In this document: positions 6,020-11,620 of the stretch, piece after piece
Layout of the letters: each line of letters begins with the position of its first letter
How positions within the stretch are numbered: the stretch's first letter is position 1
Origin: Anaerolineales bacterium
GTDB taxonomy: Bacteria > Chloroflexota > Anaerolineae > Anaerolineales > UBA4823
NCBI GenBank assembly: GCA_026415275.1
Contig: JAOAHK010000039.1
Location: forward strand, 1 to 11,620
Reading direction: 5' to 3'
Length of the DNA stretch: 11,620 nucleotides
Program-made: the position numbers and the translations under genes
The notes under the pieces: model-generated
Told to the model about the DNA's origin: nothing
The model's database searches: none
Seen by the model: only the letters and a program-made list of their open reading frames with translations

Positions 6020-6439
6020 ATGAGTGAACGAAAAATTCGAGTGCTAATAGCCAAACCGGGCTTGGATGGACATGACCGGGGGGCAAAGGTTGTGGCGCGG
6101 GCGCTGCGCGACGCAGGGATGGAAGTGATCTACACCGGCTTGCGTCAAACCCCGGAAATGATCGCCGAAGCTGCCTTACAAGAAGACGTGGATGTGGTTG
6201 GGCTATCGATATTATCTGGCGCTCACATGGCGCTTGTGCCCCGCGTCCTTGACCTGCTGCGCGCTCAGGGTCAGGAAAATGTCAAGGTCTTTGTTGGAGG
6301 GATCATCCCCGATGAGGACATTCCCCGCTTGCTGGAAATGGGCGTAGTGGGCGTTTATGGTCCTGGCACCTTGACCGAACAAATCATCAAGGACATCTCC
6401 GCCGCTGTTGGCGAGCTCAATCAGCCCGCTCAACATTGA
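6020..6439 (+). CDS. mcmA2: Methylmalonyl-CoA mutase, small (cobalamin-binding) subunit
   Basis: This 139-residue protein is a stand-alone B12-binding domain of the methylmalonyl-CoA mutase type. It has the base-off/histidine-on motif LDGHDRG (D16, H18, G21, with His18 the expected cobalt ligand), LSILSGAH (62-69) with the SxL element, and FVGGIIP (91-97) with the GG element. It starts like other mutase C-terminal domains ([20 protein letters not shown]). With a separate catalytic large subunit it would convert (R)-methylmalonyl-CoA to succinyl-CoA; many bacteria and archaea split the enzyme this way. The large subunit is absent from the window. meaB, the enzyme's chaperone GTPase, follows after 25 bp, which strengthens the assignment over a B12-binding subunit of isobutyryl-CoA or another mutase, though that remains possible. 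The ribosome-binding site is weak. A terminator-bearing leader lies immediately upstream. Confidence 0.92.
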   Translation: MSERKIRVLIAKPGLDGHDRGAKVVARALRDAGMEVIYTGLRQTPEMIAEAALQEDVDVVGLSILSGAHMALVPRVLDLLRAQGQENVKVFVGGIIPDEDIPRLLEMGVVGVYGPGTLTEQIIKDISAAVGELNQPAQH

Positions 6440-6464
6440 TTGGATGCCCGCAGTGTGAGGTCGA

Positions 6465-7448
6465 ATGTCCTTAGTTGAATCGGTGTTGCAAGGCAACCGC
6501 CTAGCATTAGCTCGCCTTCTGACCCAGGTAGAAAACGAAACACAGCAGGGGTTAGAGGCGTTAAATCGGCTCTATCCCTATACTGGCAAAGCGCATATTG
6601 TCGGCGTTACGGGTGCCCCGGGAACTGGCAAATCGTCTCTGGTCAACCAACTGATTTATGCGCTTCGTCATCCACCGCCTGGGCAGAAGCCCTTGCGCGT
6701 CGCAGTTGTGGCAGTCGACCCTTCCAGCCCTTTCAGTGGTGGAGCGATATTGGGCGACCGAGTGCGGATGCGCGATGTGGCGGGCGACGCTGATGTCTTC
6801 ATCCGCTCCTCTGCCTCTCGTGGCGCTTTGGGTGGCGTGGCAGCCAGCACCGCCAATTTAGTACAAGTCTTTGACGCGGCAGGTTTTGAGTTGATTTTCA
6901 TTGAGACAGTCGGTGCAGGGCAAGCTGAGGTCGATATTGCCCACCTTGCTCATACGGTCATCGTCGTCGAGGCGCCGGGGTTGGGCGATGACATCCAAGC
7001 TATCAAAGCTGGCATCTTGGAGATTGCCGATATTATCGTCTTGAATAAGGCGGATCGCCCAATGGTGGATAACGCCGAACGGGCGCTTAGGATGATGATA
7101 GAAATGGCGAGCCGCAAACCAATCCCTGCAGCGGAAAACTCCCAATCTGCTTTCCCTTGGACTCCGCCCATTTTGCGCACTGTCGCCACAGAGGGGACAG
7201 GGATTCCAGCGGTCGTTGAAGCAATCCAAAATCATCGCCACTACTTGCAGACCAGTGGCGAATGGGAACGGCGCGAGCGTCATCGACTACAGAGCGAATT
7301 GGAAAACTTGCTCCGAGCAGCGTTAATGAAACGCCTTCAAGCAGCGATCTCGCCCGAGGCTTATCGAAGAATCCTTAGCGAATTGGTCTCGCGGCAGCTC
7401 TCTCCCTATCAGGCGTTAGAGATTCTTTTGGATGGAGGCAAGCAATGA
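6465..7448 (+). CDS. meaB: Methylmalonyl-CoA mutase-associated GTPase MeaB (ArgK family)
   Basis: This 327-residue P-loop GTPase of the SIMIBI class has the normal length for MeaB. The P-loop is GAPGTGKS (50-57), preceded by HIVGVTG. VVAVDPSSPFSGGAILGDRVRM (81-102) is the family signature, with D85 and D98 likely in metal and switch function. FIETVGAGQ (145-153) is the G3/switch II region and NKAD (194-197) the base-specificity motif. The C-terminal arm (about 255-327) is helical and mediates dimerisation in studied members. MeaB guards and reactivates methylmalonyl-CoA mutase by gating B12 cofactor loading. Its position directly after the B12-binding subunit matches this. GTGAGG at about 6454-6459 serves as ribosome-binding site for ATG 6465. 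Its stop overlaps the prs start as ATGA. The old name ArgK (transport kinase) does not describe the likely function. Confidence 0.96.
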   Translation: MSLVESVLQGNRLALARLLTQVENETQQGLEALNRLYPYTGKAHIVGVTGAPGTGKSSLVNQLIYALRHPPPGQKPLRVAVVAVDPSSPFSGGAILGDRVRMRDVAGDADVFIRSSASRGALGGVAASTANLVQVFDAAGFELIFIETVGAGQAEVDIAHLAHTVIVVEAPGLGDDIQAIKAGILEIADIIVLNKADRPMVDNAERALRMMIEMASRKPIPAAENSQSAFPWTPPILRTVATEGTGIPAVVEAIQNHRHYLQTSGEWERRERHRLQSELENLLRAALMKRLQAAISPEAYRRILSELVSRQLSPYQALEILLDGGKQ

Positions 7449-8437
7449 GAAATCTACACGGCCACCGAGAAATTAATCTTTACGGGGATATCAAACTGTT
7501 CGCCGGCACCGCTTGTCCTGCGCTGGCGGCGGATATTTCCAATTATCTAGGCATTCCCCTCAGCGGGCGGGATGTGGTACATTTTCCCAACGACAATTTA
7601 TGGGTGAAATTGCACAAGAGCGTGCGCGGCCAGGATGTTTATGTGATCCAAACGACTTCCACCCCGGTCCATCAAAACTTAATGGAACTCTTGATCATGC
7701 TTCAGACGATGCGCCTCGATTCTGCGGGACGGGTGACAGCGGTTATCCCTTATTTATGCTATTCCCGCTCGGATAAGAAAGACAAGCCGCGCGTGCCGAT
7801 CACAGCTCGCCTAGTGTGTGACATGATCGAAATCGCCGGCGCAGATCGCTATATCACGCTCGACCTCCATGCTGGGCAGATTCAGGGCTTCTTTTCCATT
7901 CCGGGCGATGTCCTCTCTGCCTTCCACATCCTGACCGCGTATGTGCAGCGCAAACAGCAACACATGCAAGACCCGGTGGTCGTAGCTGCGGATTTGGGCT
8001 TTGCCAAGAAAGGACGCAACTTTGCCGCCAATTTGCATGTACCCATCGCGTTCATCGAAAAACGCCGCACCGGCAAAGAAGATGTTCCGGAGGCGCTGAC
8101 TCTCATTGGCGATGTCAGAGACCGCGATGCCATTATTGTCGATGATGAGATCGATACAGGCAGCTCAGTGACTTCGGCGGTGCATTTGGTTAAGTCAATG
8201 GGAGCGCGAGATGTCTATCTGGTCTGCGTTCATCCGATTTTATCCCGAGATGCTGCAGAACATCTCGCTGCCCTGCCTATTAAAGAGTTCATCACCACCG
8301 ATACCATCCCACTCACCGAACAGAAATACCAACTGCTCAAAGACAAGGTCACTGTGCTTTCTGTTGCTCCCTTGCTCGGCGAGGTGATTCGGCGCGCCAA
8401 TCAAGGTCGCAGCGTGGGTGAGATGTTCGACGAATAG
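7445..8437 (+). CDS. prs: Ribose-phosphate pyrophosphokinase (PRPP synthetase)
   Basis: This 330-residue enzyme would transfer pyrophosphate from ATP to ribose 5-phosphate, giving PRPP for nucleotide, NAD, histidine and tryptophan synthesis. Both phosphoribosyltransferase-like halves are present. NLMELLIM (78-85), AVIPYLCYSRSDKKDKPR (99-116), ADRYITLDLHAGQIQGFF (133-150, with H142) and IEKRRTG (204-210) match the family, and VDDEIDTGSS (232-241) is the PRPP/ribose-phosphate loop. There are departures from textbook class I enzymes: the usual F-x-D-G-E segment reads FPNDN (47-51), the RQD of the ATP site reads RSD (108-110), and the PRPP loop has E and SS where IIDTGGT is common. It overlaps meaB by 4 bp (ATGA), so translation is coupled. 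Activity is likely but the variant loop leaves room for an altered regulation or a paralogue. Confidence 0.93.
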   Translation: MRNLHGHREINLYGDIKLFAGTACPALAADISNYLGIPLSGRDVVHFPNDNLWVKLHKSVRGQDVYVIQTTSTPVHQNLMELLIMLQTMRLDSAGRVTAVIPYLCYSRSDKKDKPRVPITARLVCDMIEIAGADRYITLDLHAGQIQGFFSIPGDVLSAFHILTAYVQRKQQHMQDPVVVAADLGFAKKGRNFAANLHVPIAFIEKRRTGKEDVPEALTLIGDVRDRDAIIVDDEIDTGSSVTSAVHLVKSMGARDVYLVCVHPILSRDAAEHLAALPIKEFITTDTIPLTEQKYQLLKDKVTVLSVAPLLGEVIRRANQGRSVGEMFDE

Positions 8438-8440
8438 TGC

Positions 8441-9265
8441 ATGCCCGAACTTCCCGAAGTCGAATCGATCGCCAATCGCTTGCGGATGGGTAGTGAGCAG
8501 CATCCCCCATTGATCGGGGAGCGGATTTTGTCCGCCCAAGTGCTTTGGCAACGCAGCGTTGCCCATCCCTCACCCGAAACGTTTATCCAGAAGCTAAAGG
8601 GACAAACGATTGGCGACATTCGACGGCGGGGAAAGTTTTTGGTGATTGATCTTGCTGGCTTGACCTTGCTGATCCATTTACGCATGAGCGGCGATCTCTG
8701 GGTGGAGTCTGTCTCTCAACCGATCGCACCGCATAGTCGTGTGTGTTTTGACTTGTCTCAGAACCTTCGCCTGACATTTCACGACCCGCGCAAATTTGGG
8801 CGTGTTTGGCTATTGGAAGACCCAAATGAGGTGTTGAGGGAGTTGGGTCCGGAACCCTTTGATCCCCTATTGAACGCAGAAGTGTTTTCTCAGCGACTCA
8901 GAAAGCTTCACCGTCAGCTCAAACCCTTATTGCTCGATCAGCGCTTTCTCGCCGGCTTGGGTAATATCTATACCGATGAAGCGTTGCACTGTGCTGGTTT
9001 ACACCCCTTGATGTCATCCAACCAGCTCAGCCTTGCCCAGGCGGCACGTTTGTTAGCTTGTATTCGGGAAGTACTAGGGGAAGGCATCCGCCGCAATGGG
9101 GCGAGCATTGATTGGGTCTATCGCGGTGGAGATTTACAGAATTATTTTCGAGTCTATCAGCGCACTGGCTTGCCCTGTCCACGCTGTGGCACGCCCATTG
9201 AGCGCATCACGGTGGGGCAACGGGGGACGCATTTCTGCCCCGAGTGTCAGCCTCTCGCTCCTTAG
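8441..9265 (+). CDS. mutM: Formamidopyrimidine-DNA glycosylase (Fpg/MutM)
   Basis: This 274-residue base-excision repair enzyme removes 8-oxoguanine and formamidopyrimidines and nicks the abasic site. All hallmarks are present: N-terminal MPELPEVE, where Pro2 (after Met removal) is the Schiff-base nucleophile and Glu3 (Glu2 in mature numbering) assists; RRGKFLVI (62-69) with the conserved beta-hairpin Lys65; HDPRKFGR (114-121); the helix-two-turn-helix signature LAGLGNIYTDEAL (170-182); and the zinc finger C246-x2-C249...C266-x2-C269 with Arg261 in the DNA-binding turn. Length matches the family. It begins 3 bp after prs, with no clear ribosome-binding site, so it probably depends on coupled translation. 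Its TAG stop overlaps the stop of the opposing HAD gene. Confidence 0.97.
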   Translation: MPELPEVESIANRLRMGSEQHPPLIGERILSAQVLWQRSVAHPSPETFIQKLKGQTIGDIRRRGKFLVIDLAGLTLLIHLRMSGDLWVESVSQPIAPHSRVCFDLSQNLRLTFHDPRKFGRVWLLEDPNEVLRELGPEPFDPLLNAEVFSQRLRKLHRQLKPLLLDQRFLAGLGNIYTDEALHCAGLHPLMSSNQLSLAQAARLLACIREVLGEGIRRNGASIDWVYRGGDLQNYFRVYQRTGLPCPRCGTPIERITVGQRGTHFCPECQPLAP

Positions 9266-10050
9266 ACAAGAATATCCCCGAAGCGCTCGAAGGTATAAGT
9301 GGGTTGGTCGGTCTCGGCAAAATGTCGGTGATTCGCCCCAATCCCGCTGCGCACAAGGGCGGTCGGGATACCGGCCTGATTGCCCATGCGGATGTCGGTT
9401 TCGGGGTTGTCGCCGATGAGCAGGCATTGCTCGGCGGGCAGCCCAACGGTTTCCATAGCAATCTCTGCCATCAGCGTAGCTGGTTTACCCAACAACCGAT
9501 CTAAGGGATGAGCCGTGCAGGCTTCAATTGCGGCAATAATGGCGCCGGTGTCGGGCATTTCCTCGCCATTGTGACTTGGATAGGTGCGGTCGGCATTGGT
9601 TGCCAGAAAGACTGCCCCGCGGCGGATGGCATCAAAAGCAATTTTGAGTTTACGATAGTTAAAGCGATGGTCGGTGCTGGTCAGCACCACTCGAATCTGA
9701 GCGGGGTCGTTGCAAAGCTGCAAACCAGCTTCCATTAACTCCCGATGCAAGTCGCCTTCACCGATGACGAATAGCGGCGCATTGGGATAATGCTGGCGCA
9801 AGTAACAGATTGCAATATACGAGGGGTTGACGATCTCGTGGGCAGTGACAGAGATGCCCAGGTTGAGCAATTTGGCTGCAATGCGTTCGCGGCGTTGCGA
9901 GGCATCATTGGTCAAGAAAAGCAGATGTTTCCTTCGCTCTCTTAGGCTTTGCAGCGTCTCTCGAACGGTGGGCAGCAGTTGCTTGCCCAGATAGACAGTG
10001 CCATCCAGATCGATAAAATAGGCTGCGTAATCCAGAGGATGACGAGGCAT
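9262..10050 (-). CDS. HAD-superfamily phosphatase, NagD/AraL type
   Basis: This 262-residue protein has all four HAD motifs: motif I FIDLDGTVY (12-20, nucleophile D14 and acid/base D16), motif II LTND (46-49, T47), motif III GKP (188-190, K189) and motif IV LIGDNPETDI (211-220, D214 and D219). The segment between motifs II and III (about 75-165, including TNADRTYPSHNGEEMPDTGAI-like residues) is the C2a-type cap of the NagD, AraL and phosphoglycolate/4-nitrophenyl phosphatase group. These cytoplasmic enzymes remove phosphate from small sugar or nucleotide phosphates; the substrate cannot be assigned here. The ATG is preceded on the minus strand by TTGGAGCT, a ribosome-binding site only 2-3 nt away. 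It converges on mutM with overlapping stop codons and diverges from the gene at 10197. Confidence 0.92.
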   Translation of the reverse strand: MPRHPLDYAAYFIDLDGTVYLGKQLLPTVRETLQSLRERRKHLLFLTNDASQRRERIAAKLLNLGISVTAHEIVNPSYIAICYLRQHYPNAPLFVIGEGDLHRELMEAGLQLCNDPAQIRVVLTSTDHRFNYRKLKIAFDAIRRGAVFLATNADRTYPSHNGEEMPDTGAIIAAIEACTAHPLDRLLGKPATLMAEIAMETVGLPAEQCLLIGDNPETDIRMGNQAGIPTALVRSGIGANHRHFAETDQPTYTFERFGDILV

Positions 10051-10106
10051 AGCTCCAATTTAACCATGTTTTCTTAAAAAGCGGGTAAGAAAGACAGCCA
10101 CAGAAA

Positions 10107-10138
10107 TTGATGCTTGTTATATTCCCGTAGAATTACGG
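10107..10138 (+). promoter_or_regulatory. Possible promoter with a palindrome in the divergent intergenic region
   Basis: Between the divergent genes (10051-10196), TTGATG (10107-10112) and TAGAAT (10128-10133) make a weak promoter for the gene at 10197, though the 15-bp spacing is short. The -10 lies inside the dyad CCGTA-GAAT-TACGG (10125-10138), which is followed by five T residues at 10140-10144. The dyad could be an operator or a small hairpin. The evidence is slight. Nothing else is recognised in this gap. Confidence 0.25.
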
Positions 10139-10196
10139 ATTTTTCCGCAAGACATCAGAGTCAACAAAGAGCAAAATTGGCACAAGGAGGTTAAAC

Positions 10197-10520
10197 ATGA
10201 AAGCATGTCCCTTTTGTGCCGAACAAATTCAAGATGAAGCTATTGTCTGCCGTTATTGTGGCAGAGAACTGACGCAGAGTGTAGCCTCTGGAACAAGTGT
10301 TCAAGCTACAGCTCAAACTGCTGTCGAAAAGCAGAGCTTGAGCGGGGTTGATGTGTTGATCGCAGTCTTGCTCCCACTTGCAGGATTGATCTTAGCTCTG
10401 GCTTATCTTCTGAATGCGAAAAGCCGCGAGCGGGGACTTTATTTGATCGTTGCTTCGATTGTCTGCTGGATCATTTGGTGGGCAATTTGTTCATTAACGG
10501 GTGGATTGGGGTATTATTAA
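10197..10520 (+). CDS. Small membrane protein with N-terminal zinc ribbon
   Basis: This 107-residue protein begins with a one-zinc ribbon, C4-PF-C7 ... C18-RY-C21 ([20 protein letters not shown]), of the type often annotated as zinc_ribbon or UPF0547. A Ser/Thr/Ala/Gln linker (about 27-48) leads to two hydrophobic helices at about 52-72 and 81-100, joined by a short charged loop (NAKSRERG), so both termini probably face the same side, likely the cytoplasm. AAGGAGG at 10184-10190, 6 nt before the ATG, is a textbook ribosome-binding site and suggests good expression. Similar small zinc-ribbon membrane proteins are common and largely without known function. I give no function. The next small membrane protein gene follows after 133 bp. 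Confidence 0.85.
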   Translation: MKACPFCAEQIQDEAIVCRYCGRELTQSVASGTSVQATAQTAVEKQSLSGVDVLIAVLLPLAGLILALAYLLNAKSRERGLYLIVASIVCWIIWWAICSLTGGLGYY

Positions 10521-10653
10521 TGAGGTATAGAAAAGTTTACATGGCTGAAAACGGGTTCGCCAAGCTAATGAGGATAACCTCGGTGAACGCAGTGTCCTCG
10601 AGGTAATGGGGTAGCTAGATAGCCCCGATATTGCTTAGGTGTGAGTAGAATAT
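10521..10653 (+). other. Intergenic gap with two small inverted repeats
   Basis: No gene is supported here. ACCTCG (10577-10582) and CGAGGT (10599-10604) form a 6-bp dyad with a 16-nt loop, and GGGG (10608-10611) can pair with CCCC (10623-10626). Neither is followed by a T run, so they do not look like terminators. TAGAAT at 10646-10651 resembles a -10 box but lies too close to the ATG at 10654 and lacks a -35. Confidence 0.3.
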
Positions 10654-10848
10654 ATGGACCCTGAAGAAGAATTCATGATGTGGATTTTGCCGCAAATCAT
10701 GGAAGAGGAGGAGGAACTTGAAGGTAACTCCACGCTTCCCCCACCGCGCCAAAAATCCGATTTAGAACGGTTGCTGGAGAAGATTTTCCTGATCATCATG
10801 GCTTTTAGTTTCTTTGTTTGTATATTGTTAGCTTTGATAGGAGAATAA
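10654..10848 (+). CDS. Small single-pass membrane protein, unknown function
   Basis: The 64-residue product has a strongly acidic N-terminus (MDPEEEF; MEEEEELEG at 16-24), a proline/basic stretch (PPPRQKSDLERLLEK, 29-43) and one hydrophobic helix at about 44-62 (IFLIIMAFSFFVCILLALI). The layout fits a real tail-anchored or single-pass peptide with an acidic cytoplasmic head rather than a chance frame. It follows the zinc-ribbon membrane protein on the same strand, and a strong terminator comes 35 bp after its stop. The ribosome-binding site is weak. The short length and lack of a recognised family keep confidence moderate. Confidence 0.55.
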   Translation: MDPEEEFMMWILPQIMEEEEELEGNSTLPPPRQKSDLERLLEKIFLIIMAFSFFVCILLALIGE

Positions 10849-10882
10849 TCGCGCCACCCATTCGATTGATTATCTCCTAGAC

Positions 10883-10916
10883 GCTCGCAACTAACCGCTG
10901 AAGTTGCGAGCTTTTT
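10883..10916 (+). terminator. Strong intrinsic terminator for the 10197-10848 genes
   Basis: GCTCGCAAC (10883-10891) and GTTGCGAGC (10903-10911) form nine perfect pairs around an 11-nt loop, followed by five T residues (10912-10916). It terminates plus-strand transcription. The 3' arm and T run are also the last codons of the convergent minus-strand gene, whose TAG stop is at 10891-10893. On the minus strand the hairpin is not followed by a T run, so it acts mainly in one direction. Confidence 0.8.
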
Positions 10917-11406
10917 GTCCAACAGCAACCAACCCGCCCAGCAGAATCCATGTCAACGCCAGGGAGATCAGCGTAAATTTCACCCCTGCGCTAATGGCTG
11001 CCACTTCGGGATAGGGTGAGACGGGCTTACCGATTAACCCAATGAACAGACAAGCGTTTTCTAGAGCATCGAGCAGGACGGCTAGGTAAACGAGGCTGCC
11101 TAGCCATGCACCCCAGTCTGCGCGTCCTAGCTTTTCAGCGCTCCAACGACAAGCTAAGTTCAAAGTGACAGCATAGATCAGCATAAATAGGTAGTCTAAG
11201 CCCAAGCCAAAGGCTGCCAGCAATTGCGTCCGTGCATCCCAAGCGGCGAGGATGGCAAGCGTCCGCTGAGACGATCCTGCCAATTGCCATGAGAACACCC
11301 CCCAGGGAGCTGTCGGGTTGACCAATGGCGCGTTGAGCCAATTCAAAATCGCCATCAGGACCAGTGCGGCAAGGAGCCATACCCAAAAAACAGGTTTTTT
11401 AGACAT
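10891..11406 (-). CDS. Four-helix integral membrane protein, unknown function
   Basis: From ATG 11406 the product is 171 residues with hydrophobic helices at about 7-25, 64-86, 99-123 and 136-162 and a loop containing APWGVFSWQLAGS (33-45). The helices carry several Trp, Tyr and small residues, and the N-terminus (MSKKP) is basic, consistent with a cytoplasmic start. I do not recognise a named family. I chose 11406 because GGAGG lies 5 nt upstream on the minus strand; the adjacent ATG at 11409 is only 2 nt from it, and the longer frame from 11436 reads into the start of the repeat array and through the ribosome-binding site. Its 3' end encodes the terminator of the opposing genes. The tandem repeats end about 25 bp upstream of its start and so occupy its expected promoter region. 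Confidence 0.8.
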   Translation of the reverse strand: MSKKPVFWVWLLAALVLMAILNWLNAPLVNPTAPWGVFSWQLAGSSQRTLAILAAWDARTQLLAAFGLGLDYLFMLIYAVTLNLACRWSAEKLGRADWGAWLGSLVYLAVLLDALENACLFIGLIGKPVSPYPEVAAISAGVKFTLISLALTWILLGGLVAVGQKARNFSG

Positions 11407-11432
11407 CATCGCCTCCATAGAGCGGGATTGCG

Positions 11433-11620
11433 CCAAGCTCGGCGGTACGGAGGTGTTGTACCGCCCAGCTCTGCTGGGTTACAAACCGAGCCAAGCTCGG
11501 CGGCACGGAGGTGTTGTACCGCCCAGCTCTGCTGGGTTTCAGACCGAGCCAAGCTCGGCGACACAAGATAAACCGAGCCAAGCTCGGCGGCACGGAGGTG
11601 TTGTACCGCCCAGCTCCTGT
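11433..11620. repeat. Tandem hairpin-rich 58-bp intergenic repeats, running off the window
   Basis: Units begin with CCAAGCTCGG at 11433, 11491, 11549 and 11578. Units 1 and 2 are 58 bp, unit 3 is a 29-bp short form that keeps the two ends and lacks the middle, and unit 4 is cut by the window end. Each full unit holds three inverted repeats: GGCGGTAC/GTACCGCC (11441-11448 with 11458-11465), CCCAGC/GCTGGG (11464-11469 with 11473-11478) and, across the junction, CCGAGC/GCTCGG (11486-11491 with 11495-11500). The first two share bases, so they are alternatives. Units differ by a few substitutions, for example GGCGGCAC in units 2 and 4. No spacers are present, so this is not CRISPR. It resembles dispersed, folding intergenic repeats of the REP/MITE-like sort; the family is not recognised. 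Confidence 0.85.

Noticed and set aside
10541..10606. 21-codon frame starting MAENGF between the two small membrane protein genes
   Set aside because: No ribosome-binding site and it overlaps a small inverted repeat; not distinguishable from chance.
10541..10630. tRNA suggested by a GGTTCGC motif
   Set aside because: No acceptor, D-arm or anticodon stems can be assembled around it.
11407..11436. Ten-residue N-terminal extension (MAQSRSMEAM) of the minus-strand membrane protein
   Set aside because: It would place the ribosome-binding site GGAGG inside the gene and begins inside the repeat array; the ATG at 11406 has the proper spacing.
11399..11593. 64-residue minus-strand frame across the repeats
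   Set aside because: It is produced by translation of the 58-bp repeats (recurring PPSLARF) and has no sign of being a gene.
11433..11620. CRISPR array
   Set aside because: The repeats are contiguous, with no unique spacers, and one unit is internally shortened.

Overview
The window looks like ordinary chromosomal DNA of a free-living bacterium: dense short operons, roughly even base composition and mostly housekeeping genes. The combination of a bifunctional-nuclease-family protein, a DnaB/DnaD-type/DnaC-type replication cassette, a split methylmalonyl-CoA mutase with MeaB, and small zinc-ribbon membrane proteins suggests a Chloroflexota (Anaerolineae-like) genome. That placement is inference from gene content; there is no rRNA or other decisive marker here.

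Layout. (a) 1-454: 3' end of a Mut7-C-type PIN/zinc-ribbon protein. (b) 462-4627: a good sigma70-type promoter, then a run of four plus-strand genes: bifunctional nuclease family (BFN), replicative helicase DnaB, a DnaD-domain protein, and an unusual DnaC/DnaI-like helicase-loader ATPase with two AAA+ modules in tandem. The last two overlap by 86 bp. (c) 4707-5753: a large isochorismatase/nicotinamidase-like cysteine hydrolase. (d) 5770-5989: a compact non-coding unit with a near-consensus promoter, four consecutive hairpins, a tiny ribosome-bound-looking reading frame and a strong intrinsic terminator. This is the best candidate for an undescribed element. (e) 6020-9265: a tight plus-strand operon: B12-binding subunit of methylmalonyl-CoA mutase, MeaB GTPase, PRPP synthetase and MutM DNA glycosylase. 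(f) 9262-10050: a NagD-type HAD phosphatase on the minus strand whose stop codon overlaps that of mutM. (g) 10197-10848: two small membrane proteins, one with an N-terminal zinc ribbon. (h) 10883-11406: a terminator nested in the 3' end of a convergent four-helix membrane protein. (i) 11433-11620: tandem hairpin-rich 58-bp repeats running off the end.

How the genes work together. DnaB, the DnaD-type protein and the tandem ATPase form a plausible helicase, primosome organiser and loader set, comparable in parts to the DnaD/DnaI system of Firmicutes but with a duplicated loader ATPase. The B12-binding subunit and MeaB belong to propionate/methylmalonyl-CoA metabolism; the catalytic large subunit is not in the window and is probably encoded elsewhere. 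PRPP synthetase and MutM seem to be co-transcribed with them for reasons of genome compactness rather than pathway.
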